From assembly GCA_945869465.1 (NCBI GenBank), contig CAMBPB010000017.1, positions 1-42,504 on the forward strand: 42,504 nt of DNA, read 5' to 3'. Shown piece after piece: positions 28,945 through 37,529 of this stretch (positions are counted from its first letter, which is position 1; each line of letters begins with the position of its first letter). The position numbers were made by a program, and so were the translations under genes. The notes beneath the pieces are model-generated. The model worked only from the letters and a program-made list of their open reading frames with translations, did no database searches and was not told the DNA's origin. The stretch is from Prosthecobacter debontii (GTDB lineage Bacteria; Verrucomicrobiota; Verrucomicrobiia; Verrucomicrobiales; Akkermansiaceae).

Positions 28945-31900
28945 TTATTTAACTTTGGCTTCTTTCAAATAGGCAATCAGATTGGCGAGCGACTGCTGGG
29001 TGAACAGCGCCTCAAGTCCATCCGGCATAAAGGAGGTCTTCGAACTTTGCAACTTTGCGATGTCCCGGCGAAGAATGTTTCGCACGGTCGCATCAGCGAA
29101 TTTGAAGGTGATGCTTTCGCCGGCTTCGCCAGTGATGATGCCGTAGAGTTGCTCGCCATTTTTCAGCTCACAAAAATACGCGGTGAAGCCGGGTTCGATA
29201 TTAGCGCTGGGGTCGAGAATGGAACTGAGGAGCTTCGACGGTTCGTGGCCGACAACCGAGCGCAAATCCGGGCCAAGCACATGTCCGACACCTTCGAGTT
29301 GGTGGCAGGCGGCGCACGCGGTGGCGAAGACGGCCTTGCCTGCGGCAGGGTCTCCTTTGAGCGTGAGCGCGGACTGGAATGCCTCCACCACCTTCGCGCG
29401 CGAGGCAGTTGCCGCACTGGCGAATGCCGCGGCTGCGAGCTGACGGACATTTTCGGAAGGATGCTTCAACAATCTCGCCTGTCGCTGCGCATCAATACCG
29501 GATGCACTGATTTTTCCAGACTTCACCTGCCCGAGAAGTCCTACAGCCCATGTTTCGCGACTCATCAATGCATCTAACAAAAGCAGGCGCTGCGCCGGTG
29601 TGCGCGTGTCCCAATCCTGCATGAAAAAATCCGGCACACGCGCGTCATTCGACTGCGCGAGCGATGAAACAAGTTCCGCAAACGATTCCACCCCCTCCTT
29701 GGAGCCGATCAGTTTACCAAGCATGGCGACCGCCGCTGCTTCCTCCATCGAATCCCCTAGCAGCACGGAGGAAACCATCGCCCGCTTGGATGCCGGACTG
29801 TTGGGGTCATTCGCGATGGTCCTCAAATCCGCGATCAGTTTCGCCTTCTTGTCGGCCACATTCTTCCATTTGATTTCGGCAGCGTGTTGCGCGGTGAGCC
29901 TCTCTAGAGAAATGCCATTTGCGGCCAACAAATGGAGTAGCGTCTGAAAGGTTCGCAGGGGCTTTTCATCCATCTTCGCCGCGTCGCTGATGATGGAGCT
30001 AGCCACATCGAGAATGATGGAATCGTTTTTCTCCGCAAGCGCGACACGCAGCACCACGTCCATGAGCGTGGGCTCGCTTTGCAGCTTCGTTGCGGCCACG
30101 GCCATGTGTGGCAGCAGCGAACTGACGAGCGCGCCTCGAATCATCGGATCGTCGTGATCACGGCCCGCGAGTTTGACCAAGGCCTCTCCCGCGACGCGTT
30201 GCTTCCACTCGCCAAGTGAGAGCGCGAGTTGCAACCGGACTTTGGCATCCGGATCATCGGCGAGTTTCGCAGCAGCATCAACGACAGCATCGTCACTGTG
30301 CTTTTCCGCGAGCCGCAGCGCATGTTCGCGGACACCGGTCGCTCCATCGTGCAGTGCCGCGACGAGCGTTTCGTTCTTCAATGCGTTCAGATTCTCCAAC
30401 ACAGAAAGCGCATGGGCGCGTGCAAGCGGTTGCCCGCTGGTCGTCACCATCTTTTCCAGCGCAGGAACGATTGCGCGATCCGCTTTCGATTGCAGAAGCA
30501 TCTGCGCGCGATCCCGAAGCCAGCCATTCGGACTTTCGAGCAGTGCGACAAGCGCGTTCGCGCTCATCGTGTCGAGACGTTTGATCGGCGCGGGGCGTTT
30601 GCCCTGCGGATAGATGCGGTAGATTCGACCCTTGTCGTCTCCTTCGCGGTAGAATGGCTGGAAGTCGTTTTTGCCATCCTGCGGAAGCCATTCCGGGTGC
30701 TCGATCATGTAACGATACATGTCCGCGATCCACAGTGCTCCGTCCGGACCAGTGCGAGTCATTACGGGTCGGCACCAACGATCCTCGCTTGCAAAGAACT
30801 CCGGTTGGTCATCACTTTCGGCGCGGCGCACTTTGAAGCTCACACCCTGGTCCTCCACGAAAAAATGCTGCACGAGATTGGAAACAGGCTCGCAGGTGAA
30901 AGAGTGCATCACGTTGCTTTCGCCAAAGAGCTGCGTATCTAAATACGGAGCGACCGCACAAGCGGAGGTGTAGTGACCGGCGTCGGAGAAGGAATGATAG
31001 CGTTTCTGTGAACCGCTCAATGCATAGACTACGGGATTGCTGCCGGTTAGAACATTGCGCGGGCTTGGCGGCGCGACGTATGGATTACGCCGCAGGTAGC
31101 GGTCTTCCAAAACATAATGCCAGATCGGAAAGCTGTTCTGCACGCCGAACCAATGGCCCCATGCATCGCGATTGCGACCGAACTGCGATGGCCCGCTGAG
31201 CGGATCAAATTCACCCGTGTCCGGCTTGAAGCGAAAGTCGCGGCTACCAAGCGCGATTTTCTCACCCGTCAGCTCGGAAGTGATGGCGATGTCCTTGCCA
31301 TAATCCACATGATGTCCGCCGTTCGCGCAATACACCCAACCGTCGAGCCCCCAGCGCAGGCCGTTCACGCGGAGTTGCTGGTTTCCTTGGAGAAAACCGC
31401 TGAGGAGCTTCTGCTGCACGTCCGCCTTGCCGGTGCCTTTGGTGTCCTTGAGAAACAAAATGTCCGGTGCCGCAGTGACGAGACACCCGCCACGCCAGCA
31501 AAGAATTCCGTTAGGAAAATTCAACCCCTCCGCAAAGAGGGTGGACTTGTCGTAACGCCCGTCGCCCGTGGTGTCTTCAAGGACCCGCACGCGGCCACCC
31601 GGCTTGCCCTTGCCATCTATGCCGAGCGGATAGTCCGCCATTTCGACGACCCACAGTCGTCCGCGCTCATCCCAGTCGAAAGCGACAGGATCGAGCACCA
31701 ACGGTTCTGCGGCGACGAGCTCCACTTCATAACCTTTGGCAACATGGATTTTTTTCAGCGACTCCTGTGGCGATAACGGCAGGCTGTCTTGCATCGACTT
31801 CGGCACGGGAACCTCGGAGGTTTTTGGCGTGCCCTTGGGTTGCCCGGACGCGGCATGAAGAGTGAGCGCTTCGGCGTCGCTCAACGCCCGATCAAACAAC

Positions 31901-34641
31901 GTGAACTGCGCCATGAATCCACGCAAGGGCGCGAAATTGTCGTTGCGGGCGCCGAGGAAAAAATCCGGCATTCCCGCAGTCGTGTCATCCACTTCGCCGC
32001 TGAACTCCGGATGCTCCGCGCCGTTCAGAAATGCCTTGATGCGTTTGCCATCGCGAATGAACACGACGTGATTCCAAGTCCCGGGCGGAATGATGATCTC
32101 GCCAGTCAGGTTCTGTTCCTTCACGTTGCCATTGAAGAAAAACAGCCGTCCGGTCATCTCGGAATTGAACGTGCCGCCAATGCCGAGGTGATCGCCCGGC
32201 GCGGTCTTTTCGCCCTCTTGACCGCGCGAGAAAAGATAGGCCGTCACCGGATTCGCATCATTCGCCTGCTGGTTGTTGAACCAGAGCGAAACGGTATAGG
32301 CGGTGCCAAGCTTGGCATGTTGCGACCGCAGCCGTCCCGACGTGAATTCCGCGAACGATTCCGGACGCATGGTGATGGCACCTTCCAGCGCCTGGTCGCT
32401 TTCCTTTTCCTGCAATGACCAGAAGACCGCGGGTTTCAACGCCTTGATCGCATCCATGTATTTGGCCGCGAACTTCGGGGCCTTCGCGTTCATTCGGTGA
32501 TTGTCGAGGGTGCGATTCCGGTCCGCATCGACCCTTGCGATTTCCTCCGGTATGCCGCTGATCTTCCAAAATCCCGCGATCTCGTCCGGAGACAGCGCCC
32601 GATCAAAAAGAGAGATTTCATCCAACTTGCCTTCGAGTCCATTGCCGAAGGTAAGCTTTGCTGCTATTTCGCCCGCCACCCCTTCCAATGCGGGATCCAC
32701 CGCGCCGTCGAGATGCACACGCAGCTTCGCTCCCTCGCGCACGAGCACGACAAAGTGCCAGTCATCCGCGCGCGGCCCGTCTTTCGTTTGCGCATCGCCG
32801 AGCGCGAGTCGCAGGCGATGATCGGCGGACTGGTGCGCGACCAGTTTTGCGCCCAGTCCCTCGATGACATTCCCACTGCGCTCGCTCGCTCCGCTTTGAT
32901 GACCGAGCCATAGCCAAAGCGCGATCGAGGCGTGGTCCGTGAGTTTCGGTTCCGCCTCGATCCGTCCTCCCGCGAGATGCAGCGAACGGTTGATTTGTTT
33001 GTCACCTGAAAATGCGGACGGCTTCAACGCCTCGCCAGCACCGTAGCCTGTCCCACTGCCGACTCCCGGCAAATACCAAGCGGCCCGATCAAAGACGTTT
33101 GCAGAAACACCACCAGTCACTGCATTCCCAGCGATGCGGCCCTCGGCTTCATCCAGACGCCAGTATGCCAACGGCTTGGCAGCGAGCACGGCTTTTGCGA
33201 ACGGCCCATACTGCGATTCCATGGGTCGGCGTTTCTTTCCGGTCACTTCTTCCAGCGCGCCGAGCAGCGTCTCAACTTCCTTAGGCTCGGCCTGCGGCTC
33301 GAGTCCCGCGGTGCGCGCTGGCCAGGTGGTGTAGCCGCCAAACGCGTGTTGTTCCGGTGGCGGAATATAACCCTCGGATCCATTGGCGAGTTCGATGTGG
33401 AAATGAGACCCCAACGGCGACTGCGCCTTCAACTTCAAACCCGTAATCGCATACACTTCGTTCGGCAGCGTGCTGATCGTGAGATCACCGATGCGGATGG
33501 CCTGCAACTTCAGCGATGTCGTCTGCCGTTCGTGCAAAATGACCGCCTCGCGGGCATACACTTGACTGATGCTATTCGGCAGTTCGTTTTGAATCTGCGC
33601 CGCGATCGGACGTGCCCAGGCCAGGCGCTTTTCGTCAGGCACGCGGTATGCGAGCGGCAGGACCTTCTCGACGATGCCAAGTGGCGCGACATCGTGATAC
33701 TCAACGTTGCGCAGCGCCTTCATCGTGTTCGCCGCCACCACCTCCGCGTAGCCATCCATCGAGAATCCCCTTGCCGCTGATCCGTAATCCATCCACATCA
33801 GATCACCACTCGTGCCTTGCGACATCGCACAAACGAAGGGGCCGTTGCCATCACCGGAGACACCAAGCTTGCGCGCGATGTGGCGGCAATACGCGCCGTA
33901 GTAATCCGCAGAAACGGGGCCGGCTCCGAAATAATGCTGCGAATAATTCGCCAGCACGCCAAGCGGCTTGCCCTCCTTCGTTTGAATCGAAATGACTGAA
34001 ATCTGCGGATCGACGGGACCGCTCGGTCCGATGACATCCTTGCTGAGGTGACCGGGATGCATGTGCGCGCGTCCGTTCCTTTCGCCAAAAGGATCCTCGA
34101 TTTCCGCTCCCGCCTTGCGGATCCAGCGTCGGTTATGAGTGTGTTCCCAATCATCCATCGAGGCCCAGCCGATGCGTGCGGGCTGCAGGTTTTTTTCAGC
34201 GGCAACAATGCTCTCGGCGATCTTCGGCATGAGAAACGCCGCATAGTCCTTGTCGAGCCGCGTGCCAAGGCAGCTCATCGCCGCCGGTGCAGAATGCGTG
34301 TGCGTCGCCGACACCATCATGCGATTCACCGGAATGCCGCACTGCTTGCTCGCCAGTTCCTTGGCTTGATCAATCAAGGATTGCGTCATCATGCAGGTGT
34401 CCACAATGGCGAAGGCGATCTTCGTCTTCCCATCATCGAACACAAAGCTGCGCACATACAAGCGGTCGGCGAGCTGGTCGGCTCTTCCTTCAAGAAATCC
34501 CCCCGCGATGATGCGGGGGAAGTCGATTGGCGATACGTCCGTCGTGGCAACTCCCGCCCGGAATGTATCGGCCGCGCAAGCGCAACAGACAAAGGCACAA
34601 AAAATCAAGGCTGCGTGCAGATGCTTGGTGATAGCGTTCAT
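28945..34641 (-). CDS. Fusion of neutral-ceramidase-like domain, two LamG domains and PVC-type haem c dehydrogenase
   Basis: 1898 residues from the ATG at 34641, with a signal peptide (HAALIFCAFVCCACAAD). Residues 25-470 resemble neutral/alkaline ceramidases: VATTDVSPIDFP at the start, the metal-binding ATHTHSAPA, and CAMSQGTSGDLMW where ceramidases carry GxxxGDVSPN with the catalytic Ser, so the active-site loop differs. Two LamG-like domains follow (about 480-690 and 730-935). Then comes a PVC membrane-bound-dehydrogenase-type propeller (965-1380: GYEVELVAAEP, FDWDERGRLWV), HEAT-like repeats (1390-1720), and a terminal cytochrome c domain with the haem motif CAACH (1776-1780) and a distal Met candidate near SFMPDGLE. 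Such proteins are thought to pass electrons during sugar or lipid oxidation in the periplasm. Substrate unknown; amide or glycolipid hydrolysis coupled to oxidation is an inference from the fusion. Confidence 0.85.
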   Translation of the reverse strand: MNAITKHLHAALIFCAFVCCACAADTFRAGVATTDVSPIDFPRIIAGGFLEGRADQLADRLYVRSFVFDDGKTKIAFAIVDTCMMTQSLIDQAKELASKQCGIPVNRMMVSATHTHSAPAAMSCLGTRLDKDYAAFLMPKIAESIVAAEKNLQPARIGWASMDDWEHTHNRRWIRKAGAEIEDPFGERNGRAHMHPGHLSKDVIGPSGPVDPQISVISIQTKEGKPLGVLANYSQHYFGAGPVSADYYGAYCRHIARKLGVSGDGNGPFVCAMSQGTSGDLMWMDYGSAARGFSMDGYAEVVAANTMKALRNVEYHDVAPLGIVEKVLPLAYRVPDEKRLAWARPIAAQIQNELPNSISQVYAREAVILHERQTTSLKLQAIRIGDLTISTLPNEVYAITGLKLKAQSPLGSHFHIELANGSEGYIPPPEQHAFGGYTTWPARTAGLEPQAEPKEVETLLGALEEVTGKKRRPMESQYGPFAKAVLAAKPLAYWRLDEAEGRIAGNAVTGGVSANVFDRAAWYLPGVGSGTGYGAGEALKPSAFSGDKQINRSLHLAGGRIEAEPKLTDHASIALWLWLGHQSGASERSGNVIEGLGAKLVAHQSADHRLRLALGDAQTKDGPRADDWHFVVLVREGAKLRVHLDGAVDPALEGVAGEIAAKLTFGNGLEGKLDEISLFDRALSPDEIAGFWKISGIPEEIARVDADRNRTLDNHRMNAKAPKFAAKYMDAIKALKPAVFWSLQEKESDQALEGAITMRPESFAEFTSGRLRSQHAKLGTAYTVSLWFNNQQANDANPVTAYLFSRGQEGEKTAPGDHLGIGGTFNSEMTGRLFFFNGNVKEQNLTGEIIIPPGTWNHVVFIRDGKRIKAFLNGAEHPEFSGEVDDTTAGMPDFFLGARNDNFAPLRGFMAQFTLFDRALSDAEALTLHAASGQPKGTPKTSEVPVPKSMQDSLPLSPQESLKKIHVAKGYEVELVAAEPLVLDPVAFDWDERGRLWVVEMADYPLGIDGKGKPGGRVRVLEDTTGDGRYDKSTLFAEGLNFPNGILCWRGGCLVTAAPDILFLKDTKGTGKADVQQKLLSGFLQGNQQLRVNGLRWGLDGWVYCANGGHHVDYGKDIAITSELTGEKIALGSRDFRFKPDTGEFDPLSGPSQFGRNRDAWGHWFGVQNSFPIWHYVLEDRYLRRNPYVAPPSPRNVLTGSNPVVYALSGSQKRYHSFSDAGHYTSACAVAPYLDTQLFGESNVMHSFTCEPVSNLVQHFFVEDQGVSFKVRRAESDDQPEFFASEDRWCRPVMTRTGPDGALWIADMYRYMIEHPEWLPQDGKNDFQPFYREGDDKGRIYRIYPQGKRPAPIKRLDTMSANALVALLESPNGWLRDRAQMLLQSKADRAIVPALEKMVTTSGQPLARAHALSVLENLNALKNETLVAALHDGATGVREHALRLAEKHSDDAVVDAAAKLADDPDAKVRLQLALSLGEWKQRVAGEALVKLAGRDHDDPMIRGALVSSLLPHMAVAATKLQSEPTLMDVVLRVALAEKNDSIILDVASSIISDAAKMDEKPLRTFQTLLHLLAANGISLERLTAQHAAEIKWKNVADKKAKLIADLRTIANDPNSPASKRAMVSSVLLGDSMEEAAAVAMLGKLIGSKEGVESFAELVSSLAQSNDARVPDFFMQDWDTRTPAQRLLLLDALMSRETWAVGLLGQVKSGKISASGIDAQRQARLLKHPSENVRQLAAAAFASAATASRAKVVEAFQSALTLKGDPAAGKAVFATACAACHQLEGVGHVLGPDLRSVVGHEPSKLLSSILDPSANIEPGFTAYFCELKNGEQLYGIITGEAGESITFKFADATVRNILRRDIAKLQSSKTSFMPDGLEALFTQQSLANLIAYLKEAKVK

Positions 34642-34811
34642 TTTGTGTTTTGTCGGGTTGGATCATGCTGACCTGCTACTGGCATACCATCGTGCCGCTA
34701 CATGAGGGGAATGGTGGTCAACCGCATTTGCGTAATGCCATCAGAAGACTGAGGTTGTTAGCGACCGAGCTCTTGGTAAAGCCTGATTGATCTTATTTCC
34801 CGGATCCCCCT

Positions 34812-35207
34812 TCACCACACCGCTTTCACCGGGCAACCCTTCTTATGAAACACACGATCCTTGGTCAGCACCGGCACGCCGTGAATGAGGGCGGTGGCGG
34901 CGATGATCCGGTCGGCGGGGTCGCGGTGGTCCCAATCCAGTTCGGCGGACAACAGCCAAATCTCCGGATCGACGTCCTCCAAGCGGATGTTCCCGATCCT
35001 TCGCAGAACCTCCGGCCATTCCCGGACCGGTCTTTTTGGAACCAGCAGCCCACGGATTTCCTTCAGCCGGAACTCCCAAAACGTGACCGAAGAAACGATG
35101 AACTCCGCTCCAGAACCACCGATTCCGGACAATGCGTGGCGGGCGTTTGCGGAGAGCGCTTCAGCACCCGCAAACCACCACAACAGCACATGGGAATCGA
35201 TTACCAT
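34812..35207 (-). CDS. vapC: PIN-domain toxin ribonuclease, VapC family
   Basis: 131 residues, the usual length for VapC. The PIN active-site acidic residues are in place: Asp4 in MVIDSHVLLWW, Glu45 in SSVTFWEF, Asp96 and Asp99 in RDPADRIIAATA, and Asp117 in TKDRVF. VapC toxins are magnesium-dependent ribonucleases that usually cut tRNA or rRNA and are held inactive by a cognate antitoxin. The start overlaps the end of the antitoxin gene by 7 nt (ATGGTAA), so the two are translated in tandem. The RNA target cannot be told from sequence. Confidence 0.88.
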   Translation of the reverse strand: MVIDSHVLLWWFAGAEALSANARHALSGIGGSGAEFIVSSVTFWEFRLKEIRGLLVPKRPVREWPEVLRRIGNIRLEDVDPEIWLLSAELDWDHRDPADRIIAATALIHGVPVLTKDRVFHKKGCPVKAVW

Positions 35208-35473
35208 GGATTGCGGTCGTCGTTCCGTAAAACCTCCCAGTCCTCCTCGGGCAAGGGTTTCATCAGCGCGTCTTCATCCGGGTTGATCCCGGAGCCCGAC
35301 CCGGATCGATACCAGTCCAGAACCTCCGCCGCAGTGACCTTCTTCGGGCCGAGCGGCCTCACTTCGAGTACCTCGCGCCCGCGGTCGGTGACGATCAGCG
35401 GCTCGCCGGTGCGTTCCACCTCGCGGAAATACTCCAGCATTCTGGCTTTCAGCTTTCCCTTGGTCACGACCAT
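35201..35473 (-). CDS. Phd/YefM-type antitoxin partnered with the PIN toxin
   Basis: 90 residues. The N-terminal half (KGKLKARMLEYFREVERTGE, then PLIVTDRGREVLEVRPL) matches the Phd/YefM antitoxin fold that binds operator DNA. The C-terminal half (DEDALMKPLPEEDWEVL) is acidic and probably disordered until it wraps the toxin. It precedes vapC and overlaps it by 7 nt, the standard antitoxin-first arrangement, and complexes of this type usually repress their own promoter. No Shine-Dalgarno sequence is seen before the ATG. It may be called VapB by function although the fold is Phd-like. Confidence 0.85.
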   Translation of the reverse strand: MVVTKGKLKARMLEYFREVERTGEPLIVTDRGREVLEVRPLGPKKVTAAEVLDWYRSGSGSGINPDEDALMKPLPEEDWEVLRNDDRNPW

Positions 35474-35779
35474 GGCGGAGCATCGCTGTAGTCACGTTTG
35501 TAGTCAAGTTGGGATTTACGCCGCGCAAGGATCCGCCCCGGCAGGCCGACGAAGCACCCGACACCTCCAAAGGTGGCGCGCCACCGCCGGGAGCGCATGC
35601 CAATGGGATGAGAAAGAATCGCCCAAGCCTGGCCCTTCCAACGTCCCTTGGCATCAAGCTTTCACTCCTCATTGACTGCGCTCTCGGCGAGAGCGCTCCA
35701 CCTCCGGAAGATCGCCGCCCTAGGCCCGCCCCCTAACTCAATCACCCTCATCCCCTTTCATTGAAGCGGGAAGAAGGAA
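35474..35779. other. Gene-free stretch upstream of the toxin-antitoxin pair
   Basis: I see no supported gene. The 75-codon frame at 35509-35736 is Pro/Arg-rich and has no family features. The antitoxin promoter and operator should lie near 35474-35520 reading leftward, but no operator repeat stands out. Confidence 0.4.
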
Positions 35780-35804
35780 CCCGGGGTAGTCAGACTACCC
35801 CGGG
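35780..35804. repeat. Perfect 11-bp hairpin
   Basis: cccggggtagt (35780-35790) and its exact reverse complement actaccccggg (35794-35804) flank a 3-nt loop (cag). There is no T run on either side, so it is not a standard intrinsic terminator. It could still form a very stable RNA hairpin or be a relic of a mobile-element end. It lies 16 bp to the left of the HYDIN-repeat fragment. Confidence 0.7.
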
Positions 35805-35820
35805 ATTTCCGCGCCTTCAC

Positions 35821-35895
35821 AGTGAGCTCCGCGTTACCAGCAACGACGCCGACGAGGACACTTTCCACATCGCGGTGTCCGGCATGGGCGGGTGA
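35821..35895 (+). pseudogene. Terminal fragment of a HYDIN/choice-of-anchor-D repeat protein
   Basis: The frame ending at TGA 35893-35895 reads LRVTSNDADEDTFHIAVSGM, then GG and stop. This matches the last strands of a HYDIN-like (choice-of-anchor-D) repeat, for which the giant protein of this window has SIASNDANENPFNISLAGTG. Nothing recognisable precedes it, so only the last 20-25 codons survive. It lies about 110 bp before thiH. Confidence 0.55.
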
Positions 35896-36007
35896 TCAGA
35901 TCCCGCCATCGGGCTAATCCTGCGCGGCGGCGCTCATTAAGGCGCCGCTGCAGTGCGGGACAATGCGCCTTTGACGTCCGGGCCGCGACGCGGCATGTTG
36001 CGCCGCC

Positions 36008-37228
36008 ATGGCATTTGCCGATATTTTTCCCGAGCTCCTGACGCGCCCCACTCCCCTGATGCGGCGTTTCGAGCGGCTGCTTGCCGATGAAACCGGCGGC
36101 CCGGTGGAAAATCTCGCCCGCCTGAGCCAGCAGACGACCCGCCGCCATTTCGGCAGGACGATGCGGCTCTTCGCCCCGCTCTATGTCTCCAACGAATGCG
36201 TCAACAACTGCTCGTATTGCGGATTCTCGCGCGACGCAGGCATCCTGCGCAGCACCCTCACCGTCGATCAGGTGGCGCGTGAGGCGAAGCACCTGCACGC
36301 CCTCGGTTTCCGCAACCTCCTGCTCGTCGCCGGCGAACACCCGAAATTCGTCTCCGAGGGTTATCTCCAGGATTGTCTGGACATCCTCAAGCCATTCATC
36401 CCCACCCTCGCCATCGAAGTCGGCCCGATGGAAGACGAGCAATACGCGGAAATCGTGCATCACGGCGCGGAGGGACTCGTTGTCTATCAGGAAACCTACG
36501 ATCGCGCCGTCTATCAGACACTGCACACCGCCGGCCCGAAAAAAAACTTCGACTGGCGGCTCGATTGCCCGGAACGCGCTTACGCCGGCGGCTTCCGCCG
36601 CATCGGCATCGGCGCCTTGTTCGGCTTGGCCGATTGGAAATCCGAGGCGATGGCGCTCTGCGCTCATCTCGAGTATCTCTACAAACATTGCTGGAAGGCC
36701 CAGCTCACCATCGCCTTCCCACGCATGCGGCCGTATGCCGGAAACTACGAGTATAAGCCGGACCCCGCGCGGTTTCTGCCGGACAGATCGTTTGTTAGGC
36801 TCATCGCGATCTTCCGCATTCTGTTTCCGCAGGTCGGCATCGTCGTTTCCACCCGCGAGCCCGCGCCGCTGCGGGATGCGATCGCCACGCTGGGCGTGAC
36901 CCACATGTCTGCCGGCGTCCGCACCGAACCCGGCGGCTACACCGGTGCTGGCGGCGACGACCTGCATCTCACCGTCAAGGGCCGCCGCGTCGAACTGGAA
37001 CAAAAGTCCGGCTGCGAAAAAGCCACCGAGCAATTCCAGATCAACGACACCCGCTCCGCCGCGGAAGTCGCGGCCATGCTCCGCTCGCAACACCTCGACC
37101 CCGTTTGGAAAGACTGGGACGAGGCGCTGCTGCGCGTGGCAGAACACGGCGCTCCGAATCCGCAGCAAATCTCTGCGAAACCGCCAAAATCGCTACCAAC
37201 CACCCCGCCCGCTCCCCGCCATCGATAA
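36008..37228 (+). CDS. thiH: 2-iminoacetate synthase ThiH
   Basis: 406 residues, somewhat longer than typical ThiH (about 370-380) because of a Pro-rich tail (SLPTTPPAPRHR). ThiH is a radical SAM enzyme that splits tyrosine into 2-iminoacetate and p-cresol, giving the glycine-derived part of the thiamine thiazole in anaerobic-type thiazole synthesis with ThiG and ThiS. The radical SAM cluster motif is at 64-71 (ECVNNCSYCGF, Cys64, Cys68, Cys71). The downstream ThiH/BATS segments YQETYDRAVYQTLHTAGPKK, RIGIGALFGL and STREPAPLRD are clear. The start at 36008 gives a full N-terminus; there is no Shine-Dalgarno sequence and I find no TPP riboswitch. No other thi gene is in the window, so ThiG and ThiS must be encoded elsewhere. 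Confidence 0.93.
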   Translation: MAFADIFPELLTRPTPLMRRFERLLADETGGPVENLARLSQQTTRRHFGRTMRLFAPLYVSNECVNNCSYCGFSRDAGILRSTLTVDQVAREAKHLHALGFRNLLLVAGEHPKFVSEGYLQDCLDILKPFIPTLAIEVGPMEDEQYAEIVHHGAEGLVVYQETYDRAVYQTLHTAGPKKNFDWRLDCPERAYAGGFRRIGIGALFGLADWKSEAMALCAHLEYLYKHCWKAQLTIAFPRMRPYAGNYEYKPDPARFLPDRSFVRLIAIFRILFPQVGIVVSTREPAPLRDAIATLGVTHMSAGVRTEPGGYTGAGGDDLHLTVKGRRVELEQKSGCEKATEQFQINDTRSAAEVAAMLRSQHLDPVWKDWDEALLRVAEHGAPNPQQISAKPPKSLPTTPPAPRHR

Positions 37229-37529
37229 GGACATCCGCAAGGTCGCAGCACGTCACCTTCGACACCCTGCTCGACGCCAACGCCAACGCCTGGCGTGGAA
37301 TCCTACTGGAAGGGCGATGTTCGAATGCGGTGGTGCAACGCGACTATGCGGTGGCTGCAGCTGACCATTTTCACCCAACTGCAACGGACCGCCTGTTCGA
37401 GCGGTATTTCGCCAAGAAAAGGGGCTGAATCCTGCCGCTTCACGGTCTGGGGAACCTGTATTCCCAATGACGCGGATCAACTCAATCCGTCTTTGACGTC
37501 GCGCGATTGGTCCGGCAATCTATCTGCCG
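37229..37529. other. Intergenic stretch between thiH and dprA
   Basis: No gene is supported. An open frame crossing the end of thiH (37105-37428, plus strand) continues through here as FDTLLDANANAWRGILLEG and AVAAADHFHPTATDRLFERY, which looks protein-like but matches nothing I know; it could be a decayed gene end. The promoter of dprA probably lies in the last 100 bp. Confidence 0.35.

Noticed and set aside
35880..36007. TPP riboswitch upstream of thiH
   Set aside because: A tgatc...gctaatcc stretch is loosely reminiscent of the TPP element, but the CTGAGA core and the expected stem order are absent.
35834..37168. Minus-strand 444-codon frame across thiH
   Set aside because: Antisense to a clear radical SAM gene with an intact CxxxCxxC motif; composition is Ala/Gly/Arg-rich without family features.
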